Virus record (IMG/VR): IMGVR_UViG_3300003324_000143
Location: 1 to 22,960 of that record
DNA length: 22,960 nt
From: a virus
Strand: one strand, 5' to 3'
Within the stretch, counting starts at the first letter, position 1; every line of letters starts with the position of its first letter. Under the pieces are notes generated by a model. That model was not told the origin of the DNA. It did not search any database and saw only the letters and a list, made by a program, of their open reading frames with translations. Both the position numbers and the translations under genes were made by a program. Shown in pieces: positions 5,644 to 13,243 of the stretch.

Positions 5644-5817
5644 ATGAACGGAACCTACGCACTCGCTGACGAAGACATGCTCTGCTTGGAGTGCGACCGG
5701 CCCATTATGACCGGCACGCCGTACGCAGAGCGTCTCGACGGCTTTGCGGGTGACACACCGGTTGTCGAAATCATCTGCGTCTACTGTGCCTACGACTCGA
5801 AGGAGAAAGTGTCATGA
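5644..5817 (+). CDS. Small zinc-ribbon-like protein, 57 aa
   Basis: This short gene starts at ATG 5644 with CAGGAG about eight bases upstream. The product has CLEC near residues 14-17 and CVYC near 45-48, a two-knuckle arrangement typical of a zinc ribbon, with an acidic N-terminus (NGTYALADEDM). Its stop overlaps the next start (ATGA at 5814-5817), so it is translationally coupled to the C2H2 protein downstream. The role is unknown. A structural zinc site and protein or nucleic-acid contact are the likely themes. Confidence 0.75.
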   Translation: MNGTYALADEDMLCLECDRPIMTGTPYAERLDGFAGDTPVVEIICVYCAYDSKEKVS

Positions 5818-6089
5818 CCAAAGGTGTTGCTGTTGCCGATCCTGAGGTAGTTCGCAGCCTCGTTGAGAAGCATGGGATCTCCGAAGCCCTGCTACCGAAG
5901 GTGTCGAAGAACTCCCTGGAGGTCGAGGACCAGCGTCTGCTTCGTGAGCAGCGCGACACCCTCGCCTACCAGTGGGCCACCGAGTTCGCCAAGGTCGAAC
6001 AGTTGAGCCGCACGTGCTTGTACTGCGACTTCGTGGCCAAGACTCGGGTGTCCCTCAAGGCTCATATGAAGCGTCACGGTGCCAAGTAA
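5814..6089 (+). CDS. C2H2 zinc-finger protein, 91 aa
   Basis: The ATG at 5814 overlaps the upstream stop by four bases. The N-terminal 65 residues look helical and acidic. Residues 68-88 form one classical C2H2 finger (C68, C71, H84, H88: CLYCDFVAKTRVSLKAHMKR, then H), with the hydrophobic and Leu positions in place. A basic tail follows. The next gene encodes a related protein with the same finger layout, so the pair arose by duplication. Single-finger phage proteins may bind DNA or RNA weakly or mediate protein contacts. The role here is unknown. Confidence 0.82.
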   Translation: MTKGVAVADPEVVRSLVEKHGISEALLPKVSKNSLEVEDQRLLREQRDTLAYQWATEFAKVEQLSRTCLYCDFVAKTRVSLKAHMKRHGAK

Positions 6090-6304
6090 TGCCGTATCGC
6101 GTCACCGGTGAAGAAGAAGTTCAGGCACCCATCCAAATCCGGGTTCCGTCACGGATGTTGAAGCACGGCGAGGAAGTCGACTACTGGCGACTGATCGCCG
6201 ATCACTTCGAGGAACTGACGCGTTCCTGCTTGTTCTGCTCTTTCACGGCCAAGCACCGTGGGTCGCTCAAGCGCCATATGGTGAAGATGCACAGCGTGAA
6301 ATGA
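6089..6304 (+). CDS. C2H2 zinc-finger protein, 71 aa, paralogue of the previous gene
   Basis: The ATG at 6089 overlaps the previous stop by one base. The product carries a C2H2 finger at residues 47-68 (C47, C50, H63, H68). Its sequence runs ELTRSCLFCSFTAKHRGSLK, aligning with QLSRTCLYCDFVAKTRVSLK of the upstream protein. The helix before the finger is also alike (DYWRLIADHFEEL against AYQWATEFAKVEQL). This is a tandem duplication that has diverged in its N-terminal half. Its 3' end overlaps the glycosyltransferase start by four bases, tying all four genes into one translational unit. Confidence 0.82.
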   Translation: MPYRVTGEEEVQAPIQIRVPSRMLKHGEEVDYWRLIADHFEELTRSCLFCSFTAKHRGSLKRHMVKMHSVK

Positions 6305-6999
6305 TCCTCGTCGGCGCACCCGTCCATGAGCGCGCCTGGGTGCTCCAGGACTGGTTCGAGCATCTCGCTGCCCAGGAAGATTTCCCTCCGGACGGCCTTG
6401 AGATCGTCTTCAACTACGGGCCGTCGAGTGACGCCACCCTCGCTGTCATCCAGGAAGAAGCACAGCGTGGGCGTTTCGCCGCAGTTCGATGTCTGACAGA
6501 TGTACATGGCGGTCACGTGGGGAAGCGGCTGTGGAACCTCGACAGGTACGCCACCATGGTCAGGCTCAGGAACACCTTGCTCGATGAGGTTCGTAGGGTC
6601 GGTCCCGACTTCTACTTGTCCTGTGACACGGACATGCTCCTGCCGCCCCATACCCTCCGTACGTTGTTTCGGAACATAGACGGCTACAACGGCATCGCGC
6701 CGCTTACGTTTATGACCGATCATGGCGAGGGCTTCCCTAACTGCATGAACATCGACAACCAAACGAGGGATCTTCCACTCATAACATCGCAGCAATACGC
6801 GGTCTTCGGCACCGTCCTTATGGATCAAGATCTCTATACGAACGTTGATTACGCCGTGCATGGCATGGGCGAGGACTTGGGCTGGGCCAGGAACGCCTGG
6901 GAAGCAGGAATGAAACTCGCCCTGTGTCCCGATGTTCGGGTAAAGCACGTCATGTATCCGGCGATGCTCGGAACGTTCGATAATCGCGTTGGCTTTTAG
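6301..6999 (+). CDS. GT-A fold glycosyltransferase (family 2-like)
   Basis: This is a 232-aa protein beginning MILVGAPVHERAWVLQDWFE, the usual first strand and helix of a GT-A nucleotide-sugar transferase. A DxD metal/nucleotide motif is at D109-T-D111 in FYLSCDTDMLLPP. Near the C-terminus MGEDLGWARNAWEAG supplies the acidic base-like ED, followed by LCPDVRVKHVM. The length suits a single catalytic domain without a membrane anchor, so it should act in the cytoplasm. Phage enzymes of this type decorate DNA bases, virion proteins or host envelope. The substrate cannot be told here. It is the last gene of the coupled 5644-6999 unit and is closed by a terminator. Confidence 0.8.
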   Translation: MILVGAPVHERAWVLQDWFEHLAAQEDFPPDGLEIVFNYGPSSDATLAVIQEEAQRGRFAAVRCLTDVHGGHVGKRLWNLDRYATMVRLRNTLLDEVRRVGPDFYLSCDTDMLLPPHTLRTLFRNIDGYNGIAPLTFMTDHGEGFPNCMNIDNQTRDLPLITSQQYAVFGTVLMDQDLYTNVDYAVHGMGEDLGWARNAWEAGMKLALCPDVRVKHVMYPAMLGTFDNRVGF

Positions 7000-7021
7000 C
7001 CGAACGTTCAGAAAGAAAAAG

Positions 7022-7045
7022 GTGGCTCTTCAATAGAGCCACTTT
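7022..7045 (+). terminator. Rho-independent terminator
   Basis: GTGGCTCT (7022-7029) pairs perfectly with AGAGCCAC (7035-7042) around TCAAT, with an A-rich run before and TTTCATCACTTTT after. It ends the glycosyltransferase unit. The stem repeats the GTGGCTC/GAGCCAC stem at 1856-1876. Confidence 0.75.
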
Positions 7046-7054
7046 CATCACTTT

Positions 7055-7060
7055 TATGAT
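7055..7060 (+). promoter_or_regulatory. Candidate -10 element for a leaderless endonuclease mRNA
   Basis: TATGAT lies 12 bases before the ATG at 7073, directly after the terminator. No good -35 is visible at the right distance. No Shine-Dalgarno precedes the ATG, so a transcript starting about seven bases after TATGAT would have almost no leader. This is plausible in actinobacteria, where leaderless mRNAs are common, but unproven. Confidence 0.35.
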
Positions 7061-7072
7061 TCACTGCTCCAC

Positions 7073-7531
7073 ATGGCAACAGCAGCGGTCGACGCATATG
7101 CGATTCGGTCGTTCCTGAAGGACGCTCCAGTGCCTACTGAGGGCTCTCTTTGGTGTGGTCGATGCCGTTCGCAGAAGCCTGTAGAAGAGTTTTCCCGGAA
7201 CAACCGCAAGAAGCGTGGGTACCAGGCATATTGCAAGCCATGTGCACGTCAGGCAACCGATCCCGAGTACAAGGCTGATCGGCACTACAAGGACAAGTAC
7301 GGGCTCTCCAAGGCCGAATACGACGCACTAGCCGAACAACAAGCAGGACTTTGCGCTATCTGCAAGGAAGAACCAGCCAAATTGTTCGTGGATCATGATC
7401 ACTCGACTGGTCAGGTGCGCGGACTTCTCTGTCGGCCCTGCAACCTGTTCCTTGGTTTTGGGAAAGACAATCCCCACCGGCTACGTGCTGGTGCCGAGTA
7501 CTTGGAGGGCCATCTTGGCCACCGCTGTTGA
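7073..7531 (+). CDS. Recombination endonuclease VII-like (HNH/zinc) nuclease
   Basis: This 152-aa protein has the endonuclease VII (T4 gp49-like) pattern. It has YGLSKAEYDALAEQQAGLCA, with a Cys pair C94/C97, then FVDHDHSTGQVRGLLCRPCN, with the catalytic-type D107-H108-D109-H110 and second Cys pair C120/C123 before N124, and finally a helical LRAGAEYL. An extra N-terminal zinc knuckle (C28, C31, C54, C57) is seen in many actinophage versions. The enzyme cuts branched DNA, clearing junctions before or during packaging, which suits its place just upstream of the terminase genes. It starts a new transcription unit after the terminator at 7022-7045. Confidence 0.9.
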   Translation: MATAAVDAYAIRSFLKDAPVPTEGSLWCGRCRSQKPVEEFSRNNRKKRGYQAYCKPCARQATDPEYKADRHYKDKYGLSKAEYDALAEQQAGLCAICKEEPAKLFVDHDHSTGQVRGLLCRPCNLFLGFGKDNPHRLRAGAEYLEGHLGHRC

Positions 7532-8153
7532 AGTGGAGAACCCTTACGGGCTACAACTGTGGACCGTTGTTTCTCCCACTGGTTCTCCTTTTCACCTGCA
7601 AACCGAACAAGAAGCACAGTGGTACGAACGCCAGCGAGACCAATATCTGACGCATAACCGGTTCACCAACGTCAGTGACATGGAGGACCTAGCGCGGCTC
7701 CTCACACTGGAAATCATGGTCTACCGGTGGACCACATGGCTTACTCAGGGATTCGACTATCTGGCCGGTCGGGTCAATGAGACCGAACTCAAGAACGCCA
7801 TCAAGGAATACTCAGTAGAAATTCGTCTCGTCAAGGCCAGCCTGGGTATCGACCGCGTAACCCGTGAGCGCGACAAGGGGGAGACGGTCGGTGACTACAT
7901 CGCCAACCTGCTGGAGCGTGCAGCAGAGTTTGCTGTTCATCGCAACGATCAATACGCGCTCTCCGTCACATTCATCTGGGAATTGATCTCCATGATCGAG
8001 ACCTATGACCGTTGTGACGACCAAGAGCGTCGGGAACTCGACCTCAGCCCGGAACAGATCCTGGAATGGGTCCGCACACGAGTCATGCCGTCGTGGGATG
8101 AACTCAATGAATCCTTCCGTGCGGTGCAGACCGTCTGGATCGACGAACTCTGA
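7515..8153 (+). CDS. Hypothetical protein upstream of terminase, 212 aa
   Basis: I choose a TTG start at 7515 because GGAGGG (7504-7509) lies five bases upstream. GTG 7533 is the alternative, and an ATG at 7395 lies deep within the endonuclease gene and is rejected. The protein is mostly helical and acidic: LTLEIMVYRWTTWLTQGFDY, then NAIKEYSVEIRLVKASLGID, and an aromatic C-terminal part ending VWIDEL. In its position, just before a second gene and TerL, a packaging role such as small terminase subunit is possible, but I see no recognisable helix-turn-helix. It overlaps the previous gene by 17 bases. Confidence 0.75.
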   Translation: MATAVEVENPYGLQLWTVVSPTGSPFHLQTEQEAQWYERQRDQYLTHNRFTNVSDMEDLARLLTLEIMVYRWTTWLTQGFDYLAGRVNETELKNAIKEYSVEIRLVKASLGIDRVTRERDKGETVGDYIANLLERAAEFAVHRNDQYALSVTFIWELISMIETYDRCDDQERRELDLSPEQILEWVRTRVMPSWDELNESFRAVQTVWIDEL

Positions 8154-8167
8154 TTGGTGCCCTAACG

Positions 8168-8752
8168 GTGACAGTCAAGGAGAAGAAACCCACCTACGAC
8201 ATTGAGGATCTCCAACAGCAATATCCCAGCCTAAAGACCCTTGCGGCCCCACCCTCGAAGGCATGTGAACGTGCCTGGGTGGCGGCATTTACCGAGAAGC
8301 CAGAAGCCCTCGAAGCACTCATTTCAGACCTCATCAAGCAGGCTTATGCAACTCCAGGACGTATCGGCCAGCGTCCGATGCCCAAGGAAGAAGACGTCAA
8401 TCTCGACGCCCTTCTTCGTGGCGAGTTTTCCGACGACCCCATCCACGTGGTTCTTCCACCGCTCATCAAGGTTTCCGAGCGTGCGTTCGTCATGAAGATT
8501 CACATGAACCGTCGTACGTACCAGCGGATGTTGCTGTTGCCTGAGGACCCGTTGAAGTACCACCCAGACATGGAGATTCTGGTTCGAATCGCTGATGCGG
8601 TGAAGAAGCCACCGTCCTTCTTCCTGGAGTACCGGCTTCTGGCTGCACAAGCAGCCTTCGTTCGACTCATCACCGAGCGCCCTGGTGTGGCGACCAAGTT
8701 GTACCGAGACTGGATCGTGACAACGAAGAAGTCACCGTTTGTCAAAAACTAA
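8168..8752 (+). CDS. Hypothetical protein immediately upstream of TerL, candidate small terminase
   Basis: This is a 194-aa protein starting at GTG 8168. The upstream ribosome-binding site is weak. The product begins MTVKEKKPTYDIEDLQQQYP and is largely helical and basic, with YQRMLLLPEDPLKYHPDMEI and a C-terminal LLAAQAAFVRLITERPG. It ends 37 bases before TerL. Small terminase subunits usually sit exactly here and are 140-200 aa with an N-terminal DNA-binding helix bundle, so this is the better of the two candidates. The evidence is only position and size. No motif confirms it. Confidence 0.75.
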   Translation: MTVKEKKPTYDIEDLQQQYPSLKTLAAPPSKACERAWVAAFTEKPEALEALISDLIKQAYATPGRIGQRPMPKEEDVNLDALLRGEFSDDPIHVVLPPLIKVSERAFVMKIHMNRRTYQRMLLLPEDPLKYHPDMEILVRIADAVKKPPSFFLEYRLLAAQAAFVRLITERPGVATKLYRDWIVTTKKSPFVKN

Positions 8753-8789
8753 CGGCTATCTGAACAGCCACTTGTCCGATACCTAGTTC

Positions 8790-10493
8790 ATGGCTGTCAA
8801 GGAAGCACTAACCGACGCTGAGAAAGCGTTGGTTGCGATTCTGTCGGACCCCAGCGGTATCGACATCGCAGAGTTCATCTGGAAAGACCCCGACGCCAAG
8901 AATGCCAAGGGTCGTCGTGACGGTTTGTTCCGTTGTTGGTCCTACCAATATCCGTGGTACCGCAACGACACGAAGAAGCAGATCGACCAGTGTGGTCGTG
9001 CCATCGGCAAGTCGGTCGGCATCCAGATGCGTGCTTTTGCCTTCCCGTTCGTCAATCCAGGTCAGGAAATGCTTATCACCGCACCGGAGATGATTCACCT
9101 TGATCCGGTGACCAAGAACATTGAAGACCGACTGCTGGCTTCCCGCATCTCCACCGAGATGCTCAACAAGCGCAACAACGCCTCCGGCATTACTCACCGT
9201 CCGTTCGAGGCAAAGTTCGTCAACGGCGCGAAGATTATTGGCCGTATCCCGCAGAAGGATGGCAAGGGTGTCAAAGGTATGCACCCTCGCATGCTGGAAA
9301 TGGACGAGGCGCAGGACTACCCGGCAGCAGGTTGGGTGGAACTGACCGAAACTCTGCGGTATGGCGATGAAACTTCTCGGTGGCGTGCACATGGCGTGTC
9401 CCGAGGTGTGCGTGACCACTACTACAAGTTGACACAATCCGACGACTGGCACACTCACCGCTATACGGCCATGCATCGTCCGGACTGGACGCCTGCTGAG
9501 CGGTTGGCCAAGGCCGAGTTCTACGGCTCTCGGGATCACCCGGACTACCGACGCAACATCCTGGGCCTACACGGTGACGCGCTGTCGGCGCTGTTCGTGC
9601 TTCACCGACTCATGGCGTGTGTCGATTCTCAGCCAGAGAGCGACTACAACACCAACGAGTATTTGCACGTCCGTCTGAATGACGAGTTCGTCCGGGACAT
9701 GGGCATGCCCATCGAGTCGCACATCGACATCCCGGGCAGCCACAAGACGTACAAGAAGTTCTGGATGGGCATGGACGTTGGTCTCACCAATCACCCATCC
9801 GAGATCTTGGTCTTCGCCGAAGAGGCAGTACACAGCAAGCAGGAGCCGATGAAAATTCGGCTCAAGTGTCTTGCTCGCATTCACCTGGAGCGCATCAGTG
9901 CTCCTGAGCAAATCAAGGTCATGGAGTTCTTGGTCGAGCATTACCGACCCGAAGGCTTCGGCATGGACCGCACCGGTCTTGGTCTGCCGATCTACCAGTA
10001 CGCCATCGACCCACAGAAGGCATCGCACGAACTGAACAAAGCGATCCGTGGCTATAACTTCTCGGAGAAGATCCCGGTGGCCTTCGAGGCACCCGATGAG
10101 GATCTGAACGAGTGGGAACAGATGGAAGACGATCCGATGGACCGCGCCGTCTTGGGCAATGTCCTGGAGTACTCGTCGGACACACTGCGGCTTCTTGTCG
10201 ACCAGGGTCGGCTGCGACTGCCGTGGGACATTGACATGCTCAAGGAGTTCCAGGGCCAGGCGTACTACACCGCTCGGTCCTCCACGAACCCCTACGGCAA
10301 GAAGGAGTTCAACAAGGGCAAGTTCCACGCCCTCGACGCAGCGCGCATGGCTGCCCTGGCCTATGTCCAGGCTCCCATCGAGGAGTTGCTTCGCAAGAAG
10401 CAGGACCAGGATGCTGTTCCGCTGCTGTGGATGGACGATCCGTACACGGCTGACTTGGGCTTCGACGGCTTTGGCGACGCCATCGGCTTCTGA
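8790..10493 (+). CDS. terL: Terminase large subunit (packaging ATPase-nuclease)
   Basis: This is a 567-aa protein, full length for the family. The ATPase half shows a Walker A-type loop CGRAIGKS (residues 68-75) and Walker B plus catalytic Glu in MLEMDEAQ (168-175). The C-terminal RNase H-like nuclease half shows WMGMDVGLTN (D329), GFGMDRTG (D393) and FHALDAARMA (D516), the three acidic residues in order. It uses ATP to translocate DNA into the prohead and cuts the concatemer. The start ATG 8790 has no clear Shine-Dalgarno, and the upstream gap is 37 bases. The portal follows one gene later, the normal order. Confidence 0.93.
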   Translation: MAVKEALTDAEKALVAILSDPSGIDIAEFIWKDPDAKNAKGRRDGLFRCWSYQYPWYRNDTKKQIDQCGRAIGKSVGIQMRAFAFPFVNPGQEMLITAPEMIHLDPVTKNIEDRLLASRISTEMLNKRNNASGITHRPFEAKFVNGAKIIGRIPQKDGKGVKGMHPRMLEMDEAQDYPAAGWVELTETLRYGDETSRWRAHGVSRGVRDHYYKLTQSDDWHTHRYTAMHRPDWTPAERLAKAEFYGSRDHPDYRRNILGLHGDALSALFVLHRLMACVDSQPESDYNTNEYLHVRLNDEFVRDMGMPIESHIDIPGSHKTYKKFWMGMDVGLTNHPSEILVFAEEAVHSKQEPMKIRLKCLARIHLERISAPEQIKVMEFLVEHYRPEGFGMDRTGLGLPIYQYAIDPQKASHELNKAIRGYNFSEKIPVAFEAPDEDLNEWEQMEDDPMDRAVLGNVLEYSSDTLRLLVDQGRLRLPWDIDMLKEFQGQAYYTARSSTNPYGKKEFNKGKFHALDAARMAALAYVQAPIEELLRKKQDQDAVPLLWMDDPYTADLGFDGFGDAIGF

Positions 10494-10532
10494 CGGCGTG
10501 GCACCTGCGTAAAACAGCCGGTCGTCCGTAAG

Positions 10533-10563
10533 TTCGGTCTATCTCATTTGGACTTAGACCGAA
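10533..10563 (+). promoter_or_regulatory. 9-bp stem that includes the start of a ribosome-binding site
   Basis: TTCGGTCTA (10533-10541) pairs perfectly with TAGACCGAA (10555-10563) around a 13-base loop. The right arm overlaps the GAAGG (10561-10565) that serves the ATG at 10576, so folding would partly hide the Shine-Dalgarno. It could equally be a protein-binding palindrome or a weak terminator after TerL. Confidence 0.5.
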
Positions 10564-10575
10564 GGTAACGGTGTC

Positions 10576-10968
10576 ATGCCAGTGCTCAAGTTGGAGTCCG
10601 CGCAGGCTAACCCCGACCAAAACGGAGTTAGCCCGCAGCCCATGGACCAACTTCGACTTACGGTCGAGGTTCCCGGTCTCGGGTCGATCATCAGTGTTCG
10701 GAAAGAGATCGACGACGTTCTGGCTGACATGCAGGACTTCCACCGTGCTGAGCCAGACATGGTGATGTCGGCGGTGAGTGCTCACGGCGCTCGTCTCACC
10801 GAAATCATTGTTCGTATTCAGCGCATCGAGGTTGTCCGGCGCGAGTGGAAGCCGGTGCGTGAAGAGGCAGACAAGGTGCTGGGCGAACTCAAGTCGCAGT
10901 TCCAGATCGCCAGCCGTCAGATTGCCATCCGTCAGATGGACTGGGACATGGTGCGAGGTCAGACGTGA
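10576..10968 (+). CDS. Helical protein between terminase and portal, 130 aa
   Basis: The start is ATG 10576 with GAAGGT about ten bases upstream. The N-terminal 25 residues are polar and Pro-containing. After a short beta segment (LRLTVEVPGLGSI), the rest is highly helical and charged (ARLTEIIVRIQRIEVVRREW, then EEADKVLGELKSQFQIASRQ) with heptad-like hydrophobics, so a coiled coil is likely. Its stop overlaps the portal start (GTGA), indicating coupled translation and a likely head-assembly role, for example a portal partner or packaging accessory. I do not recognise a named family. Confidence 0.78.
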   Translation: MPVLKLESAQANPDQNGVSPQPMDQLRLTVEVPGLGSIISVRKEIDDVLADMQDFHRAEPDMVMSAVSAHGARLTEIIVRIQRIEVVRREWKPVREEADKVLGELKSQFQIASRQIAIRQMDWDMVRGQT

Positions 10969-12716
10969 CGATCCAGCGGTTCTTCAACGACTACCCGACA
11001 GACATCGGTGCTGACACCGATGGGGTGGACAACGCCTCTCCTGGCACAATTTCTTACGTCAATGAGGCCGGTGTACCGGAAGAAATCGCGCAACAGGCCC
11101 TTCGGAAAACAGATATTGCGTCAGCCATCGACCAATGGTCACGCAATCTGAGTGGTCAGTCGGCACAGGGATCGCTGTTCTTCCGCAACCGGTACAACCT
11201 CACCACCAACATCTACGACCAGATGATGCAGTGCTCCGACGCTGTGGAGTGGGACGAGATCCTCTCGGCTACCTGCGACGCCACTGAGGGCCTGGCTTTC
11301 CAGAAGATGTCCTTCGAGTGCGTCGATCCCGACCAGGAAGACGTGTGGAACCAGGTGGCGGCTGACCTGGATATGGACAGCCGTCTACGTGAGATCTGGC
11401 GTGAGTTGTTCAAGGTCAGCCAGGTCTACATCGCCATCGACTGGATCGAGAAGGTCTACAAGGTCCGGACCAAGGCGTTCCCGGACATGCACGCGGATGA
11501 CACCGAGAACGTCACCGTGCCGCACCCTGGCGCTGAAGACCTGCACCCGACTGGTATCCCGAACCCGGGACCGAAGAAGCGTGCTCGCCGCAAGCAGTTC
11601 GCGCTGACTGTGCCTGGACGGCTGTCCATTCTCGACCCGACCAAGGTGCTGCCGGTGGGGCAGTTGATGTTCGGCCAGGAACGCTTCGCCTACATTGCTG
11701 AGCAGCAAGAGCATGAGGCGTTCATCGAGGTCTTCCAGGGCCGCAGTCAGGACCCGTTGGTGCTGAAGATGTTCGACGGACCGTACACGCCGACACCAAC
11801 GGAACTCGCTCAGTTGTCCGAGGCTCACCGTGGTCCGACGAACAAGGTCTTCCTCTGGATGTTCAAGAAGGAAGCCGTCTTCCGTCACACTCTGTCACGC
11901 GCTCAGTACGAACGGTTCGCAGCCATCCGACTGAAGTCCTTGCTTCCAGTCCTGGACATGAAGAGCCATCTGCGGGCGTCTGACCGTGCAGCACTCATCG
12001 GCTCGACCAACTTCATCGTTGTGCTCAAGCGTGGTTCGGACAAGTACCCAGCGCGTCCGGCTGAGATCGAGCAACTCCGTGAGCAGGCTCGTGTGGTCGC
12101 ACGGATGCCAATCCTTGTGGGCGACCACCGCCTTGAGGTCGAGATCATCACGCCGAAGACCGACTTCGTACTGGATGAGACGCGGTACGACACGCTCGAC
12201 CAGCGCATCATCATGCGTGCGCTCCAGACGTTCACATTGACCAGTCGTGGTAACCAGGGCCAGGCAGAGACGTTCCATAACGATGTCATCGCTCGTGGCA
12301 TCGAGGCGCGTCGCCATGAGGTGTCTCGCACCATCGAAGAGCACCTCCTCAAGGCCACGGTGGACCGCAACCCCACCGCACTGACGGACACGCCGAGCCT
12401 GTCGTTCCACCCGAAGCGCGTCGTGATCACTACGAACACCGACGTGATCAACGGTGTCATCAAGTTGCGCGCCTCAGGCGACATCTCCCGGGAAACCATG
12501 CTGGAAGAGTTCAACTACGACCAGGAGATCGAGTACATCCGCCGCAAGCGGGAGAAGGCAGTCGACCCGACGTTCAAGTCTTCGGTGCCGTTCTCCTCGC
12601 CCGACTCCAACCCGTTCACCACCGGTGGCCAGGGTGGCCGTCCGGCTGGTGGCGGTGGGGCCGATGCGCTCAACCGGGACCCGTCAGGTGCAACTCCACC
12701 GTCGCCGAAGGGCTAA
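10965..12716 (+). CDS. Portal protein
   Basis: This is a 583-aa protein starting at GTG 10965 with a four-base overlap with the previous gene. Size, position directly after TerL and before the protease/scaffold/capsid genes, and content all fit a portal, the dodecameric DNA channel at one capsid vertex. Visible features are an N-terminal helical part (IAQQALRKTDIASAIDQWSR), a mixed alpha/beta core (VYIAIDWIEKVYKVRTKAFP), and a long helical crown-like region with RREQ/RRKRE segments. It ends in a Gly/Pro-rich disordered tail (TTGGQGGRPAGGGGADALNR). I did not identify family-specific residues, so the call rests mostly on synteny and length. Confidence 0.82.
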   Translation: MTIQRFFNDYPTDIGADTDGVDNASPGTISYVNEAGVPEEIAQQALRKTDIASAIDQWSRNLSGQSAQGSLFFRNRYNLTTNIYDQMMQCSDAVEWDEILSATCDATEGLAFQKMSFECVDPDQEDVWNQVAADLDMDSRLREIWRELFKVSQVYIAIDWIEKVYKVRTKAFPDMHADDTENVTVPHPGAEDLHPTGIPNPGPKKRARRKQFALTVPGRLSILDPTKVLPVGQLMFGQERFAYIAEQQEHEAFIEVFQGRSQDPLVLKMFDGPYTPTPTELAQLSEAHRGPTNKVFLWMFKKEAVFRHTLSRAQYERFAAIRLKSLLPVLDMKSHLRASDRAALIGSTNFIVVLKRGSDKYPARPAEIEQLREQARVVARMPILVGDHRLEVEIITPKTDFVLDETRYDTLDQRIIMRALQTFTLTSRGNQGQAETFHNDVIARGIEARRHEVSRTIEEHLLKATVDRNPTALTDTPSLSFHPKRVVITTNTDVINGVIKLRASGDISRETMLEEFNYDQEIEYIRRKREKAVDPTFKSSVPFSSPDSNPFTTGGQGGRPAGGGGADALNRDPSGATPPSPKG

Positions 12717-12754
12717 TTTCGAATTCGACGGGTGTCTGAACCGATACACCAAAC

Positions 12755-13243
12755 ATGGCCCACGAGTGTTCCGATTGCGCCCGGACATTTGTTGAGGAGC
12801 GTCTGCTCACCAACCATTTCCTCACGGTGCATGAAGATCTTGCCGCCCGATTTGCTGGTGACGGCACGGTAAGTCGTGCCGGAGAAAGCCAGTCGTCCAT
12901 TGCGGCACGCGGCAATACGGCTCGGGGTTCGATCTTCGCCCTCGTCCCTGATCTCCAGGACCGCAAGCAGGTCGTAGAGATCTCCGGTGAGCCTGGCAAT
13001 TACCAAACAAAGGTCGTCACCGACTACAACACCATTGCTCGCCTTGGTGAAGAGATCAAGCAGGTCTCCGACAAATTGGCTGGGGTCAAGCAGACCGACC
13101 GGCCCGATGACATTGCCGCTGACACCTCATACGAGTGCTCGCAGTGTGACCGCACCTTCTCGACGCAGGCGGGCCTGGACAACCACCTCAAGCAAGTACA
13201 TGCCGACGACAAGCCAACCGCGATGAAGCCGGAGCGAAACTGA
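12755..13243 (+). CDS. Protein with two terminal C2H2 zinc fingers
   Basis: This is a 162-aa protein with one C2H2 finger at each end. Finger 1 has C5, C8, H21 and H26 (CSDCARTFVEERLLTNHF). Finger 2 has C129, C132, H145 and H150 (CSQCDRTFSTQAGLDNHLKQ). The middle is polar and includes a helical stretch (TIARLGEEIKQVSDKLAGVK). Both fingers keep the RTF and Leu spacing of classical DNA-binding fingers. The gene sits inside the head operon between portal and the next structural-type gene, overlapping the latter by one base (TGATG), so it may be virion-linked or help assembly. There is no Shine-Dalgarno before ATG 12755. Confidence 0.82.
   Translation: MAHECSDCARTFVEERLLTNHFLTVHEDLAARFAGDGTVSRAGESQSSIAARGNTARGSIFALVPDLQDRKQVVEISGEPGNYQTKVVTDYNTIARLGEEIKQVSDKLAGVKQTDRPDDIAADTSYECSQCDRTFSTQAGLDNHLKQVHADDKPTAMKPERN

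Noticed and set aside
7395-7514. Upstream start (7395) for the 212-aa gene
   Set aside because: It lies within the conserved catalytic part of the endonuclease VII gene. The TTG at 7515 has a far better ribosome-binding site.
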